From assembly GCA_002469865.1 (NCBI GenBank), contig DKOD01000140.1, forward strand, positions 1 through 12,153: 12,153 nt of DNA, read 5' to 3'. Shown here piece after piece: positions 1 through 7,030 of this stretch. The notes below the pieces were generated by a model. That model was given only the letters and a program-made list of their open reading frames with translations. It was not told the origin of the DNA and searched no databases. The translations under genes and the position numbers were made by a program. Each line of letters begins with the position of its first letter. Within the stretch, counting starts at the first letter, position 1. Source of the stretch: Alphaproteobacteria bacterium UBA7371 (GTDB lineage Bacteria; Pseudomonadota; Alphaproteobacteria; UBA8317).

Positions 1-1210
1 TGCACGGTGGGTGGAAGAACGCCTACCGATCTTTTCATTGCTTAATGATCAGGTAAACACATTCCCAACCCCGAAGAACCTTAATTATTGGTACACATTC
101 GGCGGCATTCTGACCTTCATGCTGATGGTGCAAATTATCACCGGCATCGTGTTGGTGATGCATTATACCCCCCATGTGGATCATGCGTTCTTCTCCGTTG
201 AGAAAATCATGAGGGATGTGAATTATGGCTGGTTGGTCCGCTATTTGCACTCCAATGGTGCCTCCATGTTCTTTATCGCTGTTTATATCCATATCTTCCG
301 TGGTCTTTATTATGGATCATACAAAGCCCCCCGCGAGATCTTGTGGATCCTCGGCGTGATGATTTTGTTGGTTATGATGGCCACGGCGTTCATGGGTTAT
401 GTGTTGCCTTGGGGTCAGATGAGTTTCTGGGGCGCAACGGTAATCACCAACTTGTTCTCTGCATTCCCAGTTGTTGGCGAGAGCATTGTGACCTGGCTGT
501 GGGGCGGCTTTGCCGTGGGCAACCCAACCTTAAGCCGTTTCTTCTCATTGCATTATCTCATGCCATTCGCACTCGCAGGTCTTGTGTTCCTGCATATTTG
601 GGCTCTCCATGTGCCTGGCAACAACAACCCGCTTGGTGTGGATGTGAAATCCAAGGGTGACACCTTGCCCTTCCATCCATATTACACCGTAAAAGATGCT
701 TTCGCGTTGACTGTGTTCATCATTTTCTTCGCATTATTTGTCTTTTATATTCCCAACTACATGGGCCACCCGGATAATTATATCCCGGCAGACCCCATGG
801 TAACTCCTGCCCATATTGTTCCGGAATGGTACTTCCTGCCGTTTTACGCGATTTTGCGGGCTGTGCCTGATAAGCTGGGTGGTGTGTTGTTGATGTTCGG
901 CGCCATTGCGGTTCTTTTCGTGGTTCCGTGGTTGGATACCTCCAAGGTGCGCTCAGCCAAATTCCGTCCCATCTACAAGCAGTTTTTCTGGGTTCTCGCC
1001 GCAGATTGTGTGTTGTTGGGCATTGTTGGCGCCAAGCCTGCCGAGGGTGTTTGGCTTGTGGTTGGTCGCCTGGCCACAGTTTATTACTTCCTCCATTTCC
1101 TTGTGATCATGCCATTGGTGGGGTTGCTGGAAAGGCCGAATCCGCTGCCAAAATCTATCGCCGAGGCGGTCTTGGCAAAGAAGCAATCAGCAGCTGCGCC
1201 TGCGGAATAA
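1..1210 (+). CDS. petB: Cytochrome b of the ubiquinol:cytochrome c oxidoreductase (bc1, complex III), 5' end missing
   Basis: This is the membrane-embedded quinol-oxidising subunit of complex III; it carries both b haems and passes electrons from ubiquinol to the other haem and back to quinone. The frame is open from base 2, where residues A-R-W-V-E-E-R-L-P resemble the N-terminal helix of alphaproteobacterial cytochrome b. The GTG at 11 is therefore probably an internal valine and the true start lies upstream. Counting from that GTG, the two pairs of haem-ligand histidines are at 80/94 and 181/195, each 14 apart as the family requires. The Qo-site PEWY motif is at 271-274. About eight hydrophobic segments are visible, with no broken or missing key residue. 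The Rieske gene petA would be expected just upstream, outside the window. petC follows after 16 bases. Confidence 0.97.
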   Translation, partial: ARWVEERLPIFSLLNDQVNTFPTPKNLNYWYTFGGILTFMLMVQIITGIVLVMHYTPHVDHAFFSVEKIMRDVNYGWLVRYLHSNGASMFFIAVYIHIFRGLYYGSYKAPREILWILGVMILLVMMATAFMGYVLPWGQMSFWGATVITNLFSAFPVVGESIVTWLWGGFAVGNPTLSRFFSLHYLMPFALAGLVFLHIWALHVPGNNNPLGVDVKSKGDTLPFHPYYTVKDAFALTVFIIFFALFVFYIPNYMGHPDNYIPADPMVTPAHIVPEWYFLPFYAILRAVPDKLGGVLLMFGAIAVLFVVPWLDTSKVRSAKFRPIYKQFFWVLAADCVLLGIVGAKPAEGVWLVVGRLATVYYFLHFLVIMPLVGLLERPNPLPKSIAEAVLAKKQSAAAPAE

Positions 1211-1220
1211 CGAATTGAGG

Positions 1221-1234
1221 TTGATCATGATCAA
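1221..1234. promoter_or_regulatory. Exact FNR/FixK-type palindrome centred on the petC start codon
   Basis: The 14-base perfect palindrome TTGATCATGATCAA matches the known FNR/FixK consensus TTGAT-N4-ATCAA at all ten fixed positions. Its centre lies within the petC ATG (1227-1229). By eye, no other exact match occurs in the window. The site sits inside a presumed operon, not at a visible promoter, and no convincing -10 element lies at the spacing an activator would need. The match is seen directly; a role in oxygen-responsive control is inference. Confidence 0.35.
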
Positions 1235-2039
1235 AACGGCAGTAACCATCATGGCATTGGCCCTTTCCTCCGGGCCTCTGCTTGCCGCCGGTAAGTCCAA
1301 AGAAGCGAAAGAGGTTGAATTCTCCTTCGAAGGGCCGTTTGGAAAATTTGACAAGGCCCAGCTTCAGCGTGGCTTTCAGGTATACAACGAAGTTTGTTCT
1401 TCATGTCATGCCATGGAGCTGATGTATTACCGTAATCTTGGTGAGCCGGGTGGCCCCGGATTTTCTGAGGAGGCTGTTAAGGCCATCGCGGCGGAATATG
1501 AGGTCGAGGATGGTCCCGATAATGATGGCGAAATGTTCTTCAGGCCAGCACGGGCTTCCGACCATTTTGTTAAGCCATTCCCAAACAAGCAGGCTGCCAT
1601 GTCTGCCATGGGCGGTGCATATCCAGTGGATCTTTCACTCATCACCAAGGCACGCACGGGCTATCATGGAACATTTAAGCAACTATCCGAAGGTGTCGGT
1701 GGTCCAGAATATGTTTATTCGGTGCTGACAGGCTATCAGGACGCCCCTGCCGATGCCGCTGAAGGCCCTGATGGAAAGTATTATAATCCTTATTTTGTGG
1801 CAGGTCCGTGGATTTCTATGGCCCCACCTCTGATGGATGATTTGATTGAATATGCCGATGGTACGCCGGCAACGACGTCCCAAATGGCCCAGGATGTGGC
1901 GGCATTTTTGGCTTGGTCAGCAGAGCCAAAGGCTGGTGAGCGCAAGGCAACTGGTCTGCGTGTGATGATCTTCTTGATCATCTTTGCCATCCTTCTTTAC
2001 GCCTCTTACAAACGCTTGTGGCGCAATATCGACCACTGA
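1227..2039 (+). CDS. petC: Cytochrome c1, haem-c subunit of complex III
   Basis: This subunit takes electrons from the Rieske protein and passes them to soluble cytochrome c; it is anchored to the periplasmic face of the inner membrane. The predicted protein has 270 residues. A signal peptide covers about residues 1-21, ending A-A. The haem-attachment motif CSSCH is at 57-61, the likely axial methionine is M198 in the sequence ISMAPPL, and a C-terminal membrane anchor covers about 242-260 followed by basic residues. The ATG at 1227 was chosen because GAGG at 1217-1220 lies 6 bases upstream; an in-frame TTG at 1215 would need a start inside that ribosome binding site. The start codon is the centre of an FNR-like palindrome. 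It follows petB by 16 bases, and mtnP begins one base after its stop. Confidence 0.96.
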   Translation: MIKTAVTIMALALSSGPLLAAGKSKEAKEVEFSFEGPFGKFDKAQLQRGFQVYNEVCSSCHAMELMYYRNLGEPGGPGFSEEAVKAIAAEYEVEDGPDNDGEMFFRPARASDHFVKPFPNKQAAMSAMGGAYPVDLSLITKARTGYHGTFKQLSEGVGGPEYVYSVLTGYQDAPADAAEGPDGKYYNPYFVAGPWISMAPPLMDDLIEYADGTPATTSQMAQDVAAFLAWSAEPKAGERKATGLRVMIFLIIFAILLYASYKRLWRNIDH

Positions 2040-2040
2040 C

Positions 2041-2904
2041 ATGGCACGCCTTGCTGTCATAGGTGGTTCTGGCCTTGCCGGGCTTGCGCAGCTCGGCGAG
2101 GCCATTCCTTTTGTGCCTCAGACAACGCCTTGGGGTGATCCTTCAGCAATTTTTTCTATGGCGGGCCAAGGTGATGATGCGGTGTTGTTTGTCGCTCGTC
2201 ATGGGCCGGGTCACTCCGTTCCACCCCACCAGGTAAATTATCGGGCCAACATCGCTGCCATCAAATCCGCAGGTGTTGAGGAAATTATTTCGATCTCTGC
2301 AGTCGGTGGGTTGGTTGAAGAAGCGGCCCCAGGAACAATTGTGTTTGTTGATCAATTCATTGACCGCACCGTTTCTAGGCAAGCTACATATTTTGAAGAT
2401 GGGGTTGTTGCCCATGTTTCCATGGCTGATCCTGCATGCCGAAGCCTTAGGGAGCGTTTGGTGGCATCAGCCACAGACGTTGGCTTAGATTACCTCTCCA
2501 AAGGCACCTACCTTGCCATGGAGGGGCCACAATTTTCGAGCCGTGCTGAAAGCATGATGTATAGGTCATGGGGTGCCACGGTCATTGGCATGACCAACAT
2601 GCCCGAAGCACGTCTCGCTAGGGAAGCAGAGATTTGTTACCAAACAGTTGCCTTGGTTACTGATTATGATGCCTGGCGACCCCATGAAGATGCGGTGAGC
2701 GTCGAAGCAGTTCTTCAGGTTTTGAAGGAAAATGCCCAAAAGGCACGGCAATTGCTCAACGCGTTTTTCTTATCCCATCATCACGGACAATGCCAAGCAG
2801 GCTGTCGCCAGGCTTTGGATTATGCTGTGATAACTGACCCTCAACAGATTGATGATGCAACCAAAATGCGGCTGTCTCAAATCGCGCCAAGGAAGTTTTC
2901 ATGA
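2041..2904 (+). CDS. mtnP: S-methyl-5'-thioadenosine phosphorylase
   Basis: The enzyme splits 5'-methylthioadenosine (a by-product of polyamine and other SAM-using pathways) with phosphate into adenine and 5-methylthioribose-1-phosphate. The 287-residue protein has the phosphate-binding GGSGL near the N-terminus, the RHG..H block followed by VNYRAN, the substrate motif EGPQFSSRAES, and the purine-site motif TDYDAW. The two aspartates in that last motif indicate a 6-amino purine, so adenosine rather than inosine specificity is favoured. The C-terminal tail of about 50 residues with a C-x(3)-C pair resembles what I recall of bacterial members and is not an obvious addition. The ATG at 2041 is one base after the petC stop. 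I see no ribosome binding site before it, so translation is probably coupled to petC. The stop overlaps the apt start by 4 bases (ATGA). Confidence 0.93.
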   Translation: MARLAVIGGSGLAGLAQLGEAIPFVPQTTPWGDPSAIFSMAGQGDDAVLFVARHGPGHSVPPHQVNYRANIAAIKSAGVEEIISISAVGGLVEEAAPGTIVFVDQFIDRTVSRQATYFEDGVVAHVSMADPACRSLRERLVASATDVGLDYLSKGTYLAMEGPQFSSRAESMMYRSWGATVIGMTNMPEARLAREAEICYQTVALVTDYDAWRPHEDAVSVEAVLQVLKENAQKARQLLNAFFLSHHHGQCQAGCRQALDYAVITDPQQIDDATKMRLSQIAPRKFS

Positions 2905-3431
2905 TTGACTTGCATAGCCATATTGGCGCTGTTCCTGATTACCCAAAGCAGGGTATTATTTTCAGGGATGTCACAACGCTCATGCAACATGGTGATGCCT
3001 TTGCCCATGCGGTTGCAGAGTTAAAGAGGTTGGTGGCGGATGAGTGCCCCCAAAAAATAGTTGGTGTTGAAGCCCGTGGCTTTATTTTTGGTGCAGCCCT
3101 GGCTCAGGCCATGAACTTGGGCTTTGTGCCCGTTCGCAAGCAAGGAAAATTGCCCAGAGAAGTTCATAAAGCTTCCTATGAGCTGGAATATGGTCATGAT
3201 GTTATTGAGGTGCATCGTGACGCCTTAGAGGCAGGCAATAGGGTTGTGGTGGTTGATGATTTGATAGCCACCGGTGGCACAGCCTTGGCATCGGGGCAAT
3301 TGATGGAAAAACTGGGCGTGGAAGTCACATCCTATGCTTTTGTGATTGATCTGCCGGAGCTTGGTGGTGCCAACCGCCTTCGTGATGCTGGCCATCACGT
3401 TCATGCCTTGGTTCAGTTTGAGGGGCATTAA
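2901..3431 (+). CDS. apt: Adenine phosphoribosyltransferase
   Basis: Apt converts adenine and PRPP to AMP and pyrophosphate in the cytoplasm. The 176-residue protein is of normal family length and starts with the typical pattern DYPKQGIIFRDVT. The adenine-side loop is in VGVEARGFIFG. The PRPP-binding loop VVVVDDLIATGGTA is at about residues 115-128, with the paired aspartates D119 and D120 followed by the TGGT turn. The start overlaps the mtnP stop as ATGA, and AAGGA lies about 8 bases upstream. Adenine is the base released by MtnP, so the gene pair forms a direct salvage route; the PRPP can come from prs elsewhere in this window. The stop overlaps the mtnA start by one base. Confidence 0.96.
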   Translation: MIDLHSHIGAVPDYPKQGIIFRDVTTLMQHGDAFAHAVAELKRLVADECPQKIVGVEARGFIFGAALAQAMNLGFVPVRKQGKLPREVHKASYELEYGHDVIEVHRDALEAGNRVVVVDDLIATGGTALASGQLMEKLGVEVTSYAFVIDLPELGGANRLRDAGHHVHALVQFEGH

Positions 3432-4498
3432 TGAAAATTGCTGGCCGACATACAAGGTCTGTGTTTTTGGATGAACAAGGACGTGTATCGGTTTTTGATC
3501 AGCGTGTGCTTCCTTTTGAAATAAGAGAATATCCCTTAATTGATCTGTCCTCGGCCCATGATGCGATCATGCATATGGTTGTGCGTGGTGCCCCATTGAT
3601 TGGCATCACGGCTGCATTTGGGTTGGCCCTCCATATGCGGGATGATCCATCGGACAAATCTGTTTTTAACGCTGCTGATTTTCTAAAGTCAGCGCGCCCA
3701 ACTGCTGTGAATTTGGCATGGGCTGTTGACCTTATGGTCCAACACCTCATGGCATTGGACCTCAATGCACGCCATGAAGCTGCCCTCGAGCGAGCTTGGC
3801 AATTGCTTGAGGAAGATGTTGCCGTGAACCAGGCCATCGGCCAACTTGGTTTGGAATTAATTCGCAAGGTTTGTGCCCATAGGGGCCGTTGCCATATTCT
3901 CACCCATTGTAATGCTGGTTGGTTGGCCACTGGAGATTGGGGCACGGCATTGGCACCCATCTATATGGCCCATGACGAAGGGCTTCCTGTGCATGTGTAT
4001 GCTGACGAAACCAGACCTCGATCCCAGGGATCACTTTTGACGGCTTTTGAACTGCATGAGCATGGCGTGCCCGTTGAGGTTATTGTGGATAATGCCGGCG
4101 GGCACCTGATGCAGGCTGGTGACATTGATATGGTCATTGTGGGCACTGATCGGGTGGCGGCCAATGGTGATGTGGCCAACAAAATTGGCACGTACCTCAA
4201 AGCCCTCGCGGCCAAAGATAACAACATACCTTTTTATGTGGCTTGCCCTCTAAGCACCATTGATCACGAGATAAAAGATGGTTGCCGTGATATTCCTATT
4301 GAAGAGCGCTCCCAAAATGAGGTGCTAAATGCGCCGGTATTAAGTGCCGGAAAATTTTCATGGTTGCCTTCAGCCACCTCGGGTGTCGGTGCCCGAAACC
4401 CCGGTTTTGATGTCACACCAGCAAGGCTTGTGACGGCGATCATCACCCAAAAGGGCATTGTGCCGGCAACAACCGAAGCCATTGCCAAGCTTGCTTAA
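3431..4498 (+). CDS. mtnA: S-methyl-5-thioribose-1-phosphate isomerase
   Basis: MtnA isomerises the aldose 5-methylthioribose-1-phosphate, the other product of MtnP, to the ketose 5-methylthioribulose-1-phosphate. The 355-residue protein shows the family block VVRGAPLIGITAAFG near residues 50-65. The catalytic cysteine is C160 in THCNAG and the catalytic aspartate is D240 in VGTDRVAANGD, the same numbers as in the Bacillus subtilis enzyme. These residues distinguish it from eIF2B-type regulatory relatives. The start overlaps the apt stop (TAATG) with GAGG about 9 bases upstream. No later methionine-salvage genes (mtnB, C, D, E) or RuBisCO-like gene follow, so the fate of its product is not shown here. 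The stop overlaps that of the convergent ychF by 4 bases. Confidence 0.95.
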   Translation: MKIAGRHTRSVFLDEQGRVSVFDQRVLPFEIREYPLIDLSSAHDAIMHMVVRGAPLIGITAAFGLALHMRDDPSDKSVFNAADFLKSARPTAVNLAWAVDLMVQHLMALDLNARHEAALERAWQLLEEDVAVNQAIGQLGLELIRKVCAHRGRCHILTHCNAGWLATGDWGTALAPIYMAHDEGLPVHVYADETRPRSQGSLLTAFELHEHGVPVEVIVDNAGGHLMQAGDIDMVIVGTDRVAANGDVANKIGTYLKALAAKDNNIPFYVACPLSTIDHEIKDGCRDIPIEERSQNEVLNAPVLSAGKFSWLPSATSGVGARNPGFDVTPARLVTAIITQKGIVPATTEAIAKLA

Positions 4499-5592
4499 TT
4501 ATTAAAGCGAAACAGCATCACATCACCATCTTTGACGACATATTCTTTGCCTTCAAGGCGGGTTTTTCCTGCTTCCTTGGCGGCAACTTCACTTCCAGCG
4601 GCCACGTAATCTTCAAAAGCTGTGGTCTCTGCCCTAATGAAACCTTTTTCAAAATCTGTATGAATAACAGCAGCTGCTTTGGGTGCCTTGGTGCCAGACG
4701 GAATGGTCCATGCACGTGCCTCCTTTGGTCCGCAGGTGAAGTAGGTGATGAGGTTCAAGAGGCCGTAGCCGGCCTTAATCATGCGGTCGAGCCCAGATTG
4801 CGCGAGCCCCAAAGATTGTAAGAATTCGTCACGTTCCTCATCATCAAGTTGTGCCACCTCTTCTTCAATCGCTGCGGAGATGACAACACACGGCACCTGC
4901 TGCTCTTTGGCCAATTGGGCAACCCGTCCACTTAATTCGTTGCCCGTTGCCGCTTCTTCTTCTCCAACATTGCACACATAAAGAACGGGCTTGATGGTGA
5001 GCAAACCAAGTTGGCCTGCAATCTCGGTTTCATGATCGTCGAGTTCTGCCTCTCGGGCCGGAAAACCATTATTTAAGACAGCGAGTATTTTATCCATGAC
5101 GTCAGCCTGCGCCTTGGCTTCCTTGTCGCCACCGGTTGCTTTTTTGCGCAATGGAACAACACGACGCTCCAAGGAATCGAGGTCTGCAAGCATCAATTCG
5201 GTGCTAATGGTTTCTAGGTCGGCCAGAGGGTCAATACGGTTTTCCACATGGGTAATGTCGTCATTTTCAAAGCAACGAAGCACATGGGCGATGGCATCCA
5301 TTTCCCTGATGTTGGCCAGGAATTGGTTGCCTAAACCTTCCCCTTTGGAAGCACCACGCACCAGACCTGCAATATCCACAAAAGTCATCCGCGCATTAAT
5401 AACCTGTTTGGATGCGGCCAATTCGGCTAGTTTATCAATCCGTTGGTCAGGCACGGCAACATCACCTGTGTTGGGCTCGATGGTGCAAAATGGAAAATTT
5501 GCAGCCTGGGCTGCTGCTGTTCGGGTCAGGGCGTTGAATAGGGTGGATTTGCCCACATTTGGCAGACCGACGATGCCACATTTGAAGCCCAT
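4495..5592 (-). CDS. ychF: Ribosome-binding ATPase YchF (Obg-like family)
   Basis: YchF is a TRAFAC-class P-loop protein that, unlike most of its relatives, prefers ATP to GTP and binds ribosomes; it has been linked to translation and oxidative stress responses. The 365-residue protein has the P-loop GLPNVGKST at 9-17, DIAGLVRGASKGEGLGNQFL in the switch region, and NVGE at 208-211 in place of the GTP-specific NKxD, which fits ATP preference. The C-terminal TGS domain covers about 280-365 and ends FRFNN, close to the family's usual ending. It lies two bases after the pth stop, and its ribosome binding site (AAGGA) lies in the last codons of pth, so the two are probably cotranscribed and coupled. 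Confidence 0.97.
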   Translation of the reverse strand: MGFKCGIVGLPNVGKSTLFNALTRTAAAQAANFPFCTIEPNTGDVAVPDQRIDKLAELAASKQVINARMTFVDIAGLVRGASKGEGLGNQFLANIREMDAIAHVLRCFENDDITHVENRIDPLADLETISTELMLADLDSLERRVVPLRKKATGGDKEAKAQADVMDKILAVLNNGFPAREAELDDHETEIAGQLGLLTIKPVLYVCNVGEEEAATGNELSGRVAQLAKEQQVPCVVISAAIEEEVAQLDDEERDEFLQSLGLAQSGLDRMIKAGYGLLNLITYFTCGPKEARAWTIPSGTKAPKAAAVIHTDFEKGFIRAETTAFEDYVAAGSEVAAKEAGKTRLEGKEYVVKDGDVMLFRFNN

Positions 5593-5594
5593 TT

Positions 5595-6272
5595 TTATTC
5601 CTTTCTGGACAGACCCAATTGCCGCAGGAGAAGGGCAATTTTGCCATCATTCTCCGGGGGCACAGTCTTTTGGTTTTGACTGGTTTGCGTTGAATTTTTT
5701 GCCTCTGGCTTAGCGTTATTCTTTGTTGCTGCCAAATGCTGGCGCAATTCATCATGGTTGCCGCGGATAAAAGCCCGTATGGCTTGGTGGTAATCCCCCA
5801 TCAAGCCTTGAATGAGTTCGGTTTCAGCTTTGCTGAATTTGCCAAGGACATGGTTGGTCACCTTTCGGCGATCTCCTGGATGCCCAATACCTATGCGCAA
5901 CCTATGATAATCGCCGCCAACATGAGCGTCGGCAGATTTTAAACCATTATGGCCTCCATGGCCCCCACCCAGTTTGAAACGAGCGCGACCTAGGGGCAAA
6001 TCCAAATCGTCATGGATGACCAGGATGTCGTTTGGTTCCATGTCTTTAAAAAAGCGCAAAGCATCGCCAATGGATTGGCCAGATAAGTTCATGAATGTTT
6101 GTGGTTTAAGCAATAGGGCGCGACCATCGGGTCCTCGTTCATCAGCGGCAAGACCTTGAAACTTTTTGGACCAGTGGGGCGTTCCCCACTGGTCCAAAAT
6201 GTCAAAGCCGATGTTGTGACGGGTGCCGTCATATTCCTTTCCGGGATTACCAAGCCCCACAATAAGTTTCAT
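5595..6272 (-). CDS. pth: Peptidyl-tRNA hydrolase
   Basis: Pth releases peptides from prematurely dissociated peptidyl-tRNA so that the tRNA can be reused. The 225-residue protein starts MKLIVGLGNPG, with N9 and the catalytic H19 in RHNIGF. The LLLKPQTFMNLSG block and HDDLDLPLG with the catalytic aspartate follow, then GGGHGGHNGLKS. About 35 C-terminal residues are polar and low-complexity beyond the usual fold. The stretch after RHNIGF appears about four residues shorter than in relatives I can recall and is encoded by a perfect inverted repeat (see that entry). The ATG at 6272 has AGGAG at 6283-6279, 6 bases upstream after counting. Another ATG at 6277 is only 1 base from that site and reads ATG-GCA-TGA. 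It lies 20 bases after rplY. Confidence 0.95.
   Translation of the reverse strand: MKLIVGLGNPGKEYDGTRHNIGFDILDQWGTPHWSKKFQGLAADERGPDGRALLLKPQTFMNLSGQSIGDALRFFKDMEPNDILVIHDDLDLPLGRARFKLGGGHGGHNGLKSADAHVGGDYHRLRIGIGHPGDRRKVTNHVLGKFSKAETELIQGLMGDYHQAIRAFIRGNHDELRQHLAATKNNAKPEAKNSTQTSQNQKTVPPENDGKIALLLRQLGLSRKE
6164..6199. repeat. Perfect 16-bp inverted repeat with 4-base loop inside pth
   Basis: On the plus strand the arms are TTTTGGACCAGTGGGG (6164-6179) and its exact reverse complement (6184-6199), separated by CGTT. In the pth mRNA this would be a long uninterrupted hairpin starting about 70 bases after the start codon. It spans codons 25 to 37, including D-Q-W and P-H-W-S. Neither side is followed by a T-run in the right place for a terminator. 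No second copy is visible in this window. Confidence 0.85.
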
Positions 6273-6292
6273 GCCATACTCCTGGCCGAAAC

Positions 6293-6907
6293 CTATTCTT
6301 CGGCTACTTCTTCTGTGGTCTCTTCGGTGCCATCTGACATTGCGCCCTTACCAGAAATCGTTGCCACAGTGAAATCGCGGTCAGTGATGGTGGGAACGCA
6401 ATTGTCAGGGAGATTAACCTCAGAAATATGGATCACATGGCCAATTTCCATGCCGGTAAGATCCACTTGGATTTTGTCGGGAATCGCTGTGGCAGGCACA
6501 GCCAATTCGACCTCATGGCGCACCACATTTAACGTGCCGCCACGCTTCAATCCAGGTGATGCTTCATGATTTAAGAACTCAACATTAACCATGATTTCAA
6601 GGGTCGCATTTTGTTTGATGCGCATGAAGTCCACATGGACAGGCATGTCATAGACAGGGTCCATCTGAACAGCTTTTGGCAAAACAAGATGGCTTTTGCC
6701 ATCAACTTCCACCTTTAGGGTGCTCTTCAAGAACCCCCCGCGCCTGTAACGCTTATTCAACTCGTTAAATGCGAGGGTAAGGCTTACCGGTGGTTTTTTG
6801 TCGCCGTAAATAACAGCAGGGATTTTTCCTTCGCGCCGAAGTGTACGTGCGGCCCCCTTGCCGGTCACGTCACGGAGTTCGGCTGCGAGCGTATTGTCGT
6901 CGCTCAT
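6293..6907 (-). CDS. rplY: Large ribosomal subunit protein bL25, long Ctc/TL5 form
   Basis: bL25 binds 5S rRNA in the large subunit; the long Ctc form carries an extra beta-rich C-terminal domain. From the chosen start the protein has 204 residues. The N-terminal 5S-binding domain covers about 1-90, with ELRDVTGKGAARTLRREGKIPAVIYG, typical of the family. The TL5 domain follows, and the tail is strongly acidic (many E and T). Two in-frame starts exist, 6913 and 6907. The AGGAG at 6919-6915 lies only 1 base from the first but 7 bases from the second, so 6907 is preferred; choosing 6913 would add M-S. The gene sits 123 bases after prs and 20 bases before pth, part of a conserved rplY-pth-ychF order. 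Confidence 0.95.
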   Translation of the reverse strand: MSDDNTLAAELRDVTGKGAARTLRREGKIPAVIYGDKKPPVSLTLAFNELNKRYRRGGFLKSTLKVEVDGKSHLVLPKAVQMDPVYDMPVHVDFMRIKQNATLEIMVNVEFLNHEASPGLKRGGTLNVVRHEVELAVPATAIPDKIQVDLTGMEIGHVIHISEVNLPDNCVPTITDRDFTVATISGKGAMSDGTEETTEEVAEE

Positions 6908-7030
6908 GCTCATGCTCCTTTAAGCAATAATACCTTGCCGATCGTTGCCTCCAGGGGTGTCGACAGATCGATATGCAAACAAGGTCTGGAAGGCGGTGCT
7001 TTACCCTAAGTGCCTTTTTTTGCCAAGGCC

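Noticed and set aside
1964..1982. Inverted repeat GATGATC / GATCATC near the end of petC
   Set aside because: It encodes the hydrophobic anchor (M-I-F-L-I-I), where repeated ATC codons give such symmetry by chance, and it does not match the FNR consensus.
5096..5713. A 205-codon plus-strand open frame opposite ychF and pth
   Set aside because: It is antisense to two clear conserved genes, its product is rich in S, R and P with no recognisable domain, and it has no supporting start signal. It is a by-product of codon bias on the other strand.
6998..7027. Possible minus-strand promoter for rplY with TTGGCA as -35
   Set aside because: The -35 is good, but at 17 bases spacing the -10 would be TAAAGC, which matches only half the consensus.
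7008..7030. Possible terminator between prs and rplY (GCCTT...AAGGC with an A/T run)
   Set aside because: The stem is only 5 bp and the T-run is in the loop on the plus strand, where no gene ends; on the transcribed strand it is an A-run, so it is not a convincing intrinsic terminator.
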